Source: Lachnospiraceae bacterium
GTDB taxonomy: Bacteria; Bacillota; Clostridia; Lachnospirales; Lachnospiraceae
Length of the DNA stretch: 64,000 bases
NCBI GenBank assembly: GCA_024699325.1
Contig: JAILPS010000029.1
Span: 34,284-98,283, forward strand
Direction of reading: 5' to 3'
In this document: piece after piece, positions 29,309 through 38,084 of the stretch
Layout of the letters: every line of letters starts with the position of its first letter
Position numbering within the stretch: position 1 is the stretch's first letter
Program-made: the position numbers and the translations under genes
The notes under the pieces: generated by a model
Seen by the model: only the letters and a program-made list of their open reading frames with translations
What the model was told of the DNA's origin: nothing
The model's database searches: none

Positions 29309-30163
29309 TTACTGTGCGTTTTCTACCTTATCGAGGACGTTAAGCATTTTCGTGGCCTGAAGGATTCTGTACTGTGCGGCTGCTCTGACGCTGCATATGA
29401 GGTCGGTGGGGTCGTCCACGGATAAGAGGCGGGACAGGACTCTGACAGCGGATTTGACAGGTATCCAGTAGCCGCCGCCCATGCTCTGGGCGAGGTGGCG
29501 TAAGAGGTCGGCGCGCTTAGTTCTGTTTAACGAGAGGATGTACTCTGTGATGCGCTCAGCCAGTCCGTAGGGGATGATTATCTGCGTTCTGTTGTCGCAG
29601 CACGGCGTTTTGTCGCGGTAGAGCTCAGGCCAGCCGAAGTAGGCGGAAGCATTTACAGCGACGAAGGTGATCACTTCGCCGAGCCTCTTGGGGTCGTTGT
29701 ACCACGCGTGTACGGCGCTGTAGCGGTCCTTCCTCAGGATGCATCTGTCGTTGCCCTTCTGCTGCAGGATGGGCTTCATCTGGGTGATGAGCTCGCACTC
29801 GCGCTCAAGTCTTGCGTCTCTGTCGGGGAGGGTTCTCGTGTCTATCTTAAGGGTGACGTGCTCGACCTCCTCAGGTGTTATGCCCCAGTACTCCTCAGTG
29901 TCCCTGCACATGTGCCACATGTGGACGCAGAAGCGAGAGTAGAGCACGGCCTCGCCTATGTAGAGGGGCGTGGTTCTGAAGTAGAAGATGTACGCTGCAT
30001 TTAACTCCCTGTCTGGGTCGTTATAGAGGGTTGCCTCTAATTCCGGGAAATGTGTGTGAATGAAGTCGTGGGCTTCTTCTGTTTCTAACCACTGCATGGC
30101 AGGGTTGAATTCGTTCTCTGTGTACCAGTCGTATGGTGTTAAATCGATTGTTTTTTCTGACAT
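29309..30163 (-). CDS. GIY-YIG-like domain protein (284 aa)
   Basis: 'NAAYIFYFRTTPLYIGEAVLYSRFCVHMWHM...ERECELITQMKPILQ' follows the GIY-YIG layout (Y..Y, YIGEA, R, E, final K-P). Confidence 0.6.
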   Translation of the reverse strand: MSEKTIDLTPYDWYTENEFNPAMQWLETEEAHDFIHTHFPELEATLYNDPDRELNAAYIFYFRTTPLYIGEAVLYSRFCVHMWHMCRDTEEYWGITPEEVEHVTLKIDTRTLPDRDARLERECELITQMKPILQQKGNDRCILRKDRYSAVHAWYNDPKRLGEVITFVAVNASAYFGWPELYRDKTPCCDNRTQIIIPYGLAERITEYILSLNRTKRADLLRHLAQSMGGGYWIPVKSAVRVLSRLLSVDDPTDLICSVRAAAQYRILQATKMLNVLDKVENAQ

Positions 30164-30243
30164 TTGTTTAATCTCCTTAGATTGATTAATCAGCGTCGCG
30201 ACTGCTGTATGTGATGATTATAGCGCATGTTTTCGGGGTTGAC

Positions 30244-30281
30244 ACTACTCACTTGTGAGTATATACTCATAGGTGAGTAGT
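30244..30281. promoter_or_regulatory. Nested 38-bp operator-like dyad in the divergent promoter region
   Basis: ACTACTCAC-ttg-TGAGTATATACTCA-tag-GTGAGTAGT; outer and inner arms share one dyad axis (30262/30263). Confidence 0.85.
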
Positions 30282-30307
30282 TTGAGCGTAAATGTTTAGG
30301 AGGAGCT

Positions 30308-30775
30308 ATGGAGAAGCAATTGTCTAAATTTGCCAGGCGTCTGAAGAAGGCGAGAGAGGCGGCGGGGTATTCGCAGAAAAACCTGGCCGAGAAGGCCGAT
30401 GTGGGTTACTCTACGCTGTGCCGCTATGAGCAGGAGACTCGTGATAATGTGTTTCCGCGTCCGCTGAATCTCCTTCACTTAGCGCAGGTTTTAGATGTCA
30501 CGCCTGAGTTTCTCTTAGAGGGCAAGGATGACATGAACCTGTATATGGACGATTTGACGGGGGAGCTTAAGGGGCTTAGCGATGACGACATCAGGCGCTA
30601 TCACGACATGGATATGACTGATAAGGTGCTGGCGCACCTTAAGCTGTCGGAGGACTTCATAAGGGATGTGCAGGCGAGTTGGGGCAGGAGTGGCTCGAGA
30701 GTTACATACAACCGCCAGTACGTGATGGAGGTTATTATCAAATACGCGTCTAACAGGCCGGCTAAGAGGGTCTAG
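30308..30775 (+). CDS. XRE-family transcriptional regulator
   Basis: 'FARRLKKAREAAGYSQKNLAEKADVGYSTLCRYEQETR' HTH_3; SD 'aggagg'. Confidence 0.92.
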   Translation: MEKQLSKFARRLKKAREAAGYSQKNLAEKADVGYSTLCRYEQETRDNVFPRPLNLLHLAQVLDVTPEFLLEGKDDMNLYMDDLTGELKGLSDDDIRRYHDMDMTDKVLAHLKLSEDFIRDVQASWGRSGSRVTYNRQYVMEVIIKYASNRPAKRV

Positions 30776-30789
30776 ACTGGGAGGAAGCC

Positions 30790-31977
30790 ATGGATATGGA
30801 GCTTACGAACAACATCATATATGCCAACAACCTGGACACGGCGAGGTTTGCGAGGATGTTTAACACCACCGCGCAGAGCTATAAGTTTTATTGGCTGGAG
30901 GCTATTTTAAACCTTCTCGCGTCGCATGAGGGGGATATAGTTTTTGAGGAAATCGTGGACGAGATGATATGCGAGGCGTGGCACACGGTGACACATTTCC
31001 ATCTGCATCTGGGTCCGTCGATTAACGGCAATGCGGAGAATTTCTTAGAGCACGCCATCAACACGCTAAATGTGGTGGTGAATATATCCAATCGTCCCTC
31101 TAGGGATGAGCTTCTGGCGGCGATTCGCGAGGCGGATGCGCAGATTCGCGCGGACAAGTTAAGTCTTGTAAACCTGGTGCCGTACAGGCTTCTCTATCCC
31201 TTCCTGAATGTGCAGGGGATGGAGGAAGGGTTTGAATACCTTAAGAACAACAGCCGCACGAGGCTTATAGCATATCTGGAGAAAATGCAGGGCAGCGAGA
31301 AGCTTCTCTACACCTTCGTGGACGGTGTGGGGCTTAACAAGAAGATCAGGATGAATCCTGACTGGCGGCGGTTCATGCTGGAAAACTATGCGGTGATCAG
31401 GAGCTGGGTGCAGTATCACAAGGCGCAGTATCTGCAGGACAGAAACCCGGGCGTGCCGGGCATTATCTACAAGCTCTGTCCGGAGGCGGACGATGTGCGA
31501 AGGCTTGACCAGGCGAGGGCGCTGTGGCGCGCGACTGTGGACGTGACGGGCCAGCCGATACGCGAGATATACACGGGCGCGGAGATTGGCGTGGAGGAGC
31601 TGTCGATTGACCATTTCGTGCCTCATTCATACATTTCCAATGATGAGCTGTGGAATCTGGTGCCGATGAGGCGCTCGCTAAACTCCAGCAAAAACAACAG
31701 GCTGCCACAGTGGGACAGGTTCTTCGGGGAGTTTGCAGCGTACCAGTTTTATCTGTACGATCTGGTGTTCCCGGAGTCTGACGAGGCGCGCGTGCCGATC
31801 CTTATCGAGCGGTTTAACAAGTGCCGCAAGAACAATGTGAACGCAATCTGGGCATCTGAGAACCTCTACATCGGCGGCAATTCGCGTGAGCAGTTTACGA
31901 ACATGTTGGAACATAATCTGAAGCCTATCTACGAGGCGGCGAGACAGCAGGGGTACGATATATGGCAACCGATGTGA
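30790..31977 (+). CDS. HNH endonuclease domain protein
   Basis: 'EELSIDHFVPHSYISNDELWNLVPMRRSLNSSKNNRLP' HNH core. Confidence 0.85.
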   Translation: MDMELTNNIIYANNLDTARFARMFNTTAQSYKFYWLEAILNLLASHEGDIVFEEIVDEMICEAWHTVTHFHLHLGPSINGNAENFLEHAINTLNVVVNISNRPSRDELLAAIREADAQIRADKLSLVNLVPYRLLYPFLNVQGMEEGFEYLKNNSRTRLIAYLEKMQGSEKLLYTFVDGVGLNKKIRMNPDWRRFMLENYAVIRSWVQYHKAQYLQDRNPGVPGIIYKLCPEADDVRRLDQARALWRATVDVTGQPIREIYTGAEIGVEELSIDHFVPHSYISNDELWNLVPMRRSLNSSKNNRLPQWDRFFGEFAAYQFYLYDLVFPESDEARVPILIERFNKCRKNNVNAIWASENLYIGGNSREQFTNMLEHNLKPIYEAARQQGYDIWQPM

Positions 31978-32576
31978 ATGTGGGATATTATGATAAACAT
32001 GCCTCAGAGTTCATAGAGGCGACGGTGGATGCGCGCGTGGATGCGCTCTACGCGCGTTTTAGGGCGCTTATTCCTGCGGGCGGGGATATTCTCGACCTGG
32101 GATGTGGAAGTGGCAGGGACAGCCGCTACTTCGCCTCTGAGGGGTACCGCGTGGTGGCTGCGGATCCGTCCGAGGCTATGTGCGAATATGCGCGCGCCTA
32201 CGCACAGGTTGAGGTCAGGCAGCTTGGCGCGCAGGAGCTTAGTTACGACTGTGAATTTGACGGCGTGTGGGCGTGTTCGTCGCTTCTGCATGTGCCTGAG
32301 ACTGAGATGGCTTTGGCTCTTCAGCGTGTATGGCGTGCGCTTCGTCCGGGCGGGGTGTTATATGCTTCGTGGAAGTATGGGCGCGGCAAATGTGTGCGCG
32401 GCGAGAGAACATTTACAGATATGGACGAGGAGAGCCTGAGATCTGTTTTAGCGCAGGTGCCGGGCCTTCAGGCGGTTTCTATCTGGGTGACTGAGGATGT
32501 GCGCCCCGATAGGAGCGACAGGTGGCTTAACGCGCTTACCAGGAAGGTGGCATCCTTCGAGTATAGTACTAAATAG
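31962..32576 (+). CDS. Class I SAM-dependent methyltransferase (small-molecule/protein type)
   Basis: 'DILDLGCGSGRDSRYFASEGYRVVAADPSEAM' motif I; no NPPY/DPPY DNA-MTase motif; overlaps preceding gene. Confidence 0.88.
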   Translation: MATDVNVGYYDKHASEFIEATVDARVDALYARFRALIPAGGDILDLGCGSGRDSRYFASEGYRVVAADPSEAMCEYARAYAQVEVRQLGAQELSYDCEFDGVWACSSLLHVPETEMALALQRVWRALRPGGVLYASWKYGRGKCVRGERTFTDMDEESLRSVLAQVPGLQAVSIWVTEDVRPDRSDRWLNALTRKVASFEYSTK

Positions 32577-32589
32577 TTGAGGTGTAATA

Positions 32590-33351
32590 ATGTCCGTTCA
32601 AAATGGCGAGTGGATTATGCACGGTTTGGCGTGGGATGATCCTGATAGAATTAAGAGTGTGGAGGAGTTAGAGGAGGCGGTCGAGCGGCTGGGGTTTCTG
32701 CCGCTGTTTGCGGGCGATATCGCAGGTTTCTCCGTGGAGGAGATGACGTCGCCGAAATACTGGTGGTCAGGCGCCTTGGAGCATGATCCGTGGGAGTGGC
32801 GCGAGCTGGTTGCGGGCAGACACCGCGTGGCCTACGGCAAATTCTTCGACGGCAAGGCCGGGTTTATCAGCCTTCAGTGGCTTCCGCGGTTTGTGAATTA
32901 CCGCAGGGGCGGATATGACTTCGACGCCAGGTGGGATGACGGAAGAGCCAGTCGCCGCGAGAAGAAGATTATGGACTTTTTTATAAGCGTGGAGCGCGAC
33001 GGAAGTCTCACATTTTCACAGGAAAATATCCTGTCCACCGACCTTAAGAAGAAGGCTGGTTTTGGCAAGGGAGGCGAGAAGAATTATTCCGGCATTATGT
33101 CGGGGCTTCAGTCGCAGATGTATCTGGTGACGTCCGACTTCAAACACCGCAAGAACAAGAAGGGCGAAACCTACGGAATGGCGGTGTCCATACCGCTTCC
33201 GCCGGAGAGCCTGTGGGGCTACGACGCCGTGACATCTGCCTACACTGAGGAGCCGCAGGAGAGCGCCGCGCGCATTCGGGAGCACATTTTAGATATGTTT
33301 CCAGAAGCGGGAGAGAAGGCTGTCAATGTGATCATCGGGAAGATGGGGTGA
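32590..33351 (+). CDS. AlkZ-related winged-helix-type protein
   Basis: 'HGLAWDDPDRIKSVEELEEAVERLGFLPLFAGDIAGFSVEEMTSPKYWWSG...DPWEWRELVAGRHRVAYGKFFDGKAGFIS' matches my recollection of the AlkZ-related family in Clostridia. Confidence 0.65.
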   Translation: MSVQNGEWIMHGLAWDDPDRIKSVEELEEAVERLGFLPLFAGDIAGFSVEEMTSPKYWWSGALEHDPWEWRELVAGRHRVAYGKFFDGKAGFISLQWLPRFVNYRRGGYDFDARWDDGRASRREKKIMDFFISVERDGSLTFSQENILSTDLKKKAGFGKGGEKNYSGIMSGLQSQMYLVTSDFKHRKNKKGETYGMAVSIPLPPESLWGYDAVTSAYTEEPQESAARIREHILDMFPEAGEKAVNVIIGKMG

Positions 33352-33547
33352 GATGGACCGAATATATATCAAAAAGCATGCACGGCAGAAATGTCGTGCA
33401 TTTCGTGCATTATTTTTATAAGAATTGACCTATGGGTACATTCCATTTATAGGAAAACTCTTTTACAATAATCCCTAGAGGGGCTCCTTGACAATGTGGT
33501 GTGAAAACTATATTATTAAACTAGAAGGAGCCCGTAATGAGGGCTTA

Positions 33548-34513
33548 ATGAACGATAAATATGAACAGATTTACAATTCGCCGACGGCTTATGATGACGC
33601 ATTTAAGACGCTGCTAAACGATTGTAGTTGTCTTATAATTCCTCTTATCAATGAGGTGTTTGGGACGCATTTTAGCATGCAGGATAAGGTGACTTTTAAA
33701 AATAATGAGCATTTTCTGAGCGTCGAAGGAGTACAGAGGAGGATAGAGACAGATTCAGAGTTCTACATAGGGAACGATGAAAACAGAAGATTTCACATAG
33801 AGTGTCAGAGCACGCCAGATTCGAAAATGCTGGTGCGCATGTTTGAGTATGACATGCAGGCGGCGCTAGACAGTGGTACTGTGACAGGCAACAGGCTGAC
33901 GGTAAATATTCCGCATTCGGCGATACTGTACCTTCGCTCGAACGATAACACCCCAGATAATCTGGTGGTGGAGATTAATGCACCTGGTGGGTCTCTTGTA
34001 TATATAATTCCGGCCATTAAGATGATTGATTACGATCTTGACAGTATATACGAGCGGGAACTGTATTTTCTTCTTCCGTTTTACATTTTTAACGAGGAGA
34101 GGGAGTTTAATATATATGAGCGGGATGCTGGGAAACTGGAGGAATTCAAACATCGACTGGTTAGGCTTTTTAGCCAGCTTAATGTGTGTGTGAAACGTGG
34201 CTTGCTTGGTGCATTCGAGGAACAGACAATCATATATTTGATTAATATGGTTGCAAAAAAACTTACCATGCACAACTATAACGTGAGGGAGGCGATAAGG
34301 TTTATGGGAGGAAGAGTAATAGAGGATTATCCGGCTAAGAGAATTCTAAAACGCGGACTTGAGCAGGGGCTTGAGCAGGGTAAAATTATCACATATATCA
34401 ATCTCTATAAGGATGGCATGATTACGATAGAGTATGTAGCAGATAAACTTAATATGACCGAGGCGGAGGTTGATGAGCTGATAGACAAGTATGATACCAC
34501 TGGAGAGGTATAA
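33548..34513 (+). CDS. Rpn/PD-(D/E)XK family recombination-promoting nuclease/putative transposase
   Basis: 'YDDAFKTLLNDCSCLIIPLINEVFG', 'VQRRIETDSEFYIGNDENRRFHIECQS', C-terminal 'GLEQGLEQGK'. Confidence 0.88.
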   Translation: MNDKYEQIYNSPTAYDDAFKTLLNDCSCLIIPLINEVFGTHFSMQDKVTFKNNEHFLSVEGVQRRIETDSEFYIGNDENRRFHIECQSTPDSKMLVRMFEYDMQAALDSGTVTGNRLTVNIPHSAILYLRSNDNTPDNLVVEINAPGGSLVYIIPAIKMIDYDLDSIYERELYFLLPFYIFNEEREFNIYERDAGKLEEFKHRLVRLFSQLNVCVKRGLLGAFEEQTIIYLINMVAKKLTMHNYNVREAIRFMGGRVIEDYPAKRILKRGLEQGLEQGKIITYINLYKDGMITIEYVADKLNMTEAEVDELIDKYDTTGEV

Positions 34514-34516
34514 AAT

Positions 34517-34545
34517 AAGGCGTGTGAAGTTGCTTCACACGCCTT
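34517..34545. terminator. Bidirectional terminator
   Basis: AAGGCGTGTGAAG-ttg-CTTCACACGCCTT perfect stem. Confidence 0.9.
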
Positions 34546-34549
34546 AATA

Positions 34550-36988
34550 TTATTTATTGGAGTTATTCTTAAGCTTAAGAAGAATCAGAACCATGACAAC
34601 TAATATCAGAACCAGCAGGATTATAAGAATTATAATTAAGACTGGGTTCTTGCCTGACTTCTGTGTGGTGTCTGTGCTTTCAGAGCCGTCTGTGGTCTTG
34701 CCGTCAGAACTGTCTGACGAAGCGCCGTCGGCTAATGTGGTGTCGCCATCTGCGACTGTGCCGCCTGAAATATTGCTCTTGTCGGACTTGCCGTCCCTCG
34801 CGGGAGCTGAGGTTGCCTCCTCGCCCGTCGTTGACTCGGCCTCTGCCTCAGCTGTGGTTTCTTCTGCCTCAGCCTCGCCGGTGGTTTCGTCTGTGGTGCT
34901 GCTCTCTGAGGTGTCATCCTTCGTGGTCTCTGCAACTGTTGTTGCATCCTCAGATGTCTCAGCCTCAAGAGTTGTCTCTGCCGCCGCGGTAGTTGTCTCA
35001 GAAGCCTTCGTAGTCTCAGGAGCCTTCGTTGTAGTCTCCGGGGTTTTTGTGGTGGTCTCTGGAACCTTCGTGGTCTCCGGAGCCTTCGTAGTCTCAGGAG
35101 CCTTCGTAGTCTCTGGCGCCTTCGTGGTCTCCGGTTCTAGCTTCGCGATGGTTCTGGTCTCTGTGGCACCACAGTTTGAACATGTTCTGGTCTCAACACC
35201 TGTTGATGTTGTGGTGGCAGGTGTCGTCACAACCCATGAGCCGTAGCTGTGGCCTGTGGCCGGGATGGTGAGAGTGTTCATGTCTGTGATTTCCTGAGTT
35301 CCTGCAGCGTCTGAGAAGTTTTTGCCACAGTAGTCACAGTGGTAGTATGCCTTGCGCCCTGCCTGTGTGCAGGTCGCATCAATCTGTGGAACCTCAATCA
35401 GACTGTGGTCAAACCACTGAGCATTTAACGTGATGTTGGATGTGACTGTTATGGTCTGGCCTACGTAGTAGCCGCCGTCCCAGTTGTAGAAGTCCTTGCC
35501 CACAGGAACTGTAAATGATGATGGCAGGTCGGGGATGGTGTAGCTGCTTCCTGACTCCATGGTGGTTGAAATAGTCTGACCGTCGCCGTTGTTGGCATTT
35601 AGCTTAACGGTACAGGTTGGAAAAGCCGAGATGCGACGCTCATCAGAGTAAACGGTTTTTCTGTAAATCGGCACTGTAAGAGCGACTCTGTAGTAAACGC
35701 CGGCATCTGTTGAAGCTGTTGTATAACTTGTCGATGTTGCCCCTGAAATATCTGTCCAGCTGTCGTTAACCTTCTTCTGCCACTGAAGCGAATAGGACTC
35801 ACCTGAGAGACCGCTTACACCGCATGTCAGTGTGTCGCCCGGATAGTTTTCTGTTCCAGAGATAGCGACAGCTCCAGAGAAGGCTTTGACGCCTATAACA
35901 ACATTGTTACATGTGTTGCCGGAGGCATCGAGTATCTGTGTGCTTCCAAAATATCCGTACTGAGGACTGGACACATAAACCTGATCGCCTAAGTCATATG
36001 AACCATATTCTATGGCTGGCCCATAGGTTGAAGTGACGGTTACGCCGCCTGTATTGTTTGAGATGGATAACGCCCCATTAGCGCTAACACCTTCATACTT
36101 GCTTGTGATTGTGGTAGTACCGTCCAATATTACGCCCGCATTGGAATAGATTCCCATGCCGGTGGATGTGTTTATTTTTAGAGTTCCGGTATTTTTGACA
36201 TCATAGGTTGTCGTGTAGACAGTTGAGGCTGTACCACTTTTGAGGTCAGCATAGCCCTCATTTGTAAAGCGAGCTGCATTTATGGCGTGAATTCCCTTGC
36301 TGGCGTCGATTGTCACTTTAGATGAGGCGTCTATGTAGGTGACACCTCTATTATCAGATGTTATGCCATTGCCCTGGCATCCAACCTTGGAAACTGTGAG
36401 TTTGCTGGTTACGATTCTGACACGGCCTCCTGAGTAGATGAAATCCTGGCCATAGGTTGAGTAAGTGGAACTGTCATAAGTGAAGCCTGTAATTGTGGAA
36501 TTAATGATGACGACGCCATTTAAATAATATGTTGATGCACAGTACATTCCGTAGCCACCGGCTTTTATGTCCACAATACAGTTAGAGATATTTATGTTTT
36601 GGCCAGCACGTATTCCGTTAGCGGCAGAAGATGTAATATTCATATCTGCGGATATGTACACTTCACCTGCTATAATAGCATCAGCTGTCTGGCACAGAAC
36701 GGTGAGAGTGTATGCGGTGTTTTCACTTGCCTTGACTATTGTCAAAGTTCCGTTACACTTAAGCTGTCCAACTGTCGCGCTGGAGTCAACGATAATCTTA
36801 AGGTTCGTTTTGGTCGCTTCAAGTGGAGCGCCTGAGTTTGTAATGTCGCTTGTGTAGACAACCTGTGTATCGTCGTCGTCGTCCGCCAGCGTCTGAGTGT
36901 GCGAGCAGAAGAGCATCCCTCCCGCAATCAGTATTGCAATCAGGCTTGCAATAAATGTTCCCCATAATTTAAATGTATGCGCTTTCAT
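34550..36988 (-). CDS. Cell-surface protein: signal peptide, beta-helix-like repeats, InlB-type region, Thr/Pro-rich PETTKA repeats, C-terminal TM anchor
   Basis: N-term 'LWGTFIASLIAILIAGGMLF'; 'PETTKAPETTKAPETTK'; C-term hydrophobic 'VLIIILIILLVLILVVMVLILLKLKNNSNK'. Confidence 0.85.
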   Translation of the reverse strand: MKAHTFKLWGTFIASLIAILIAGGMLFCSHTQTLADDDDDTQVVYTSDITNSGAPLEATKTNLKIIVDSSATVGQLKCNGTLTIVKASENTAYTLTVLCQTADAIIAGEVYISADMNITSSAANGIRAGQNINISNCIVDIKAGGYGMYCASTYYLNGVVIINSTITGFTYDSSTYSTYGQDFIYSGGRVRIVTSKLTVSKVGCQGNGITSDNRGVTYIDASSKVTIDASKGIHAINAARFTNEGYADLKSGTASTVYTTTYDVKNTGTLKINTSTGMGIYSNAGVILDGTTTITSKYEGVSANGALSISNNTGGVTVTSTYGPAIEYGSYDLGDQVYVSSPQYGYFGSTQILDASGNTCNNVVIGVKAFSGAVAISGTENYPGDTLTCGVSGLSGESYSLQWQKKVNDSWTDISGATSTSYTTASTDAGVYYRVALTVPIYRKTVYSDERRISAFPTCTVKLNANNGDGQTISTTMESGSSYTIPDLPSSFTVPVGKDFYNWDGGYYVGQTITVTSNITLNAQWFDHSLIEVPQIDATCTQAGRKAYYHCDYCGKNFSDAAGTQEITDMNTLTIPATGHSYGSWVVTTPATTTSTGVETRTCSNCGATETRTIAKLEPETTKAPETTKAPETTKAPETTKVPETTTKTPETTTKAPETTKASETTTAAAETTLEAETSEDATTVAETTKDDTSESSTTDETTGEAEAEETTAEAEAESTTGEEATSAPARDGKSDKSNISGGTVADGDTTLADGASSDSSDGKTTDGSESTDTTQKSGKNPVLIIILIILLVLILVVMVLILLKLKNNSNK

Positions 36989-37302
36989 AAATCCTCCTCA
37001 CTATAATCATGATATTCTAATATAACAAAGAAAGAAAAATTTTTGATTGCCATTTAGGGCAGTTAATTTAAAAAGATTTTTTGTAAATATGCTCCATAAA
37101 CCGCATTTATTATTGTTTAAAATGCCGTTGCGGGTTGTTTTTGACGATGTTATGATATATATGGCGGAAATTGTTAAATATGGGGGGTTACCTCGTAAAA
37201 TTATAAGGTCATGAAGGTGAGTCCGATGGGGATTATAGCACGAGAAAGCTGACGAGAATTAGGAATGTACAATAAATTGCCTTTACGGCAGAAAGGCGTT
37301 AT

Positions 37303-37923
37303 ATGAAAAGAATAATATTCTTTTTTATCGGTGCTGTTATGTTATGCGGATGTAGCGCATCAAAAAACACTGCGCGTAAGAGCGGTGAGGAATCGGCAAA
37401 AGACTACTCTGAGGTTGATGTTTCTCTGTCTGAAACCGGTATAAAGGACGAAGAATACAGTTATACAGTAGAGCAGGTAGAGCCTCTAAAGGATAGAATT
37501 TTGATAGAGGCTGAGTTTGATGATATCACTTTGTATGATATAGATTCACTTGTTGATCGAGTGGTGGTCGGAACTGTCAGCGATATAAAGGAGTGGGTCG
37601 TTCACGAAGTGAAAAATGAATACGGTACAAAGGTCGATTATTATGCGACTACTTTTATCCTTCACGTGGAGGATACCGGAGAGGAGATAAGCATTATGCT
37701 CCCGTATTCTACGAGACTTTATTGTTATGAATGGGTGTTACCGGAGGAAGGACAGACATATCATGCGGCGCTGAAGGAGAGGCCATCTGACAAAATGCAG
37801 AGAGGAAATCCTACGGAATGGCTGGCCGAATACTATGTTCCGTTTGCCAACCTGCTGTTTTCGGCTGATAAGGATGAGGTAAGACTATCTGAGATGTATA
37901 AGATACTCGGGCAGAATAACTGA
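37303..37923 (+). CDS. Lipoprotein, hypothetical
   Basis: 'MKRIIFFFIGAVMLCGCSAS' lipobox; SD 'agaaagg'. Confidence 0.8.
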   Translation: MKRIIFFFIGAVMLCGCSASKNTARKSGEESAKDYSEVDVSLSETGIKDEEYSYTVEQVEPLKDRILIEAEFDDITLYDIDSLVDRVVVGTVSDIKEWVVHEVKNEYGTKVDYYATTFILHVEDTGEEISIMLPYSTRLYCYEWVLPEEGQTYHAALKERPSDKMQRGNPTEWLAEYYVPFANLLFSADKDEVRLSEMYKILGQNN

Positions 37924-37931
37924 AATAGGGC

Positions 37932-38009
37932 ATGCATTCGGACTGGGACATGTATTGTCCAAATTGTGATGAGGAGTTTGTTCCATTGGAGTTGTATTGG
38001 AACGAGTAA
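37932..38009 (+). CDS. Possible 25-aa zinc-knuckle-like microprotein MHSDWDMYCPNCDEEFVPLELYWNE
   Basis: sORF read directly; CPNC half of a zinc ribbon; no strong SD. Confidence 0.3.
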   Translation: MHSDWDMYCPNCDEEFVPLELYWNE

Positions 38010-38084
38010 CAACGAAAAAGTGAAGTAGATAGCCGAAAAAAAGGCTTTCATTTTTAAAAATTTAATAAGGAGGGAGATTTTAAG

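Noticed and set aside
30790-32576. HNH gene plus methyltransferase as a classical restriction-modification pair
   Set aside because: The methyltransferase has only the generic SAM motif and no DNA-MTase catalytic motif (NPPY/DPPY/PC), so it is more likely a small-molecule or protein methyltransferase.
34557-35246. 229-aa plus-strand ORF antisense to the surface protein
   Set aside because: Val/Ser low-complexity mirror of the Thr/Pro-rich minus-strand coding repeats; the minus-strand gene has signal peptide and anchor.
37020-37302. c-di-GMP (GEMM) riboswitch upstream of the 37303 lipoprotein or the pectate lyase
   Set aside because: Could not find the conserved GEMM core or tetraloop-receptor pattern by eye; would need an Infernal search.
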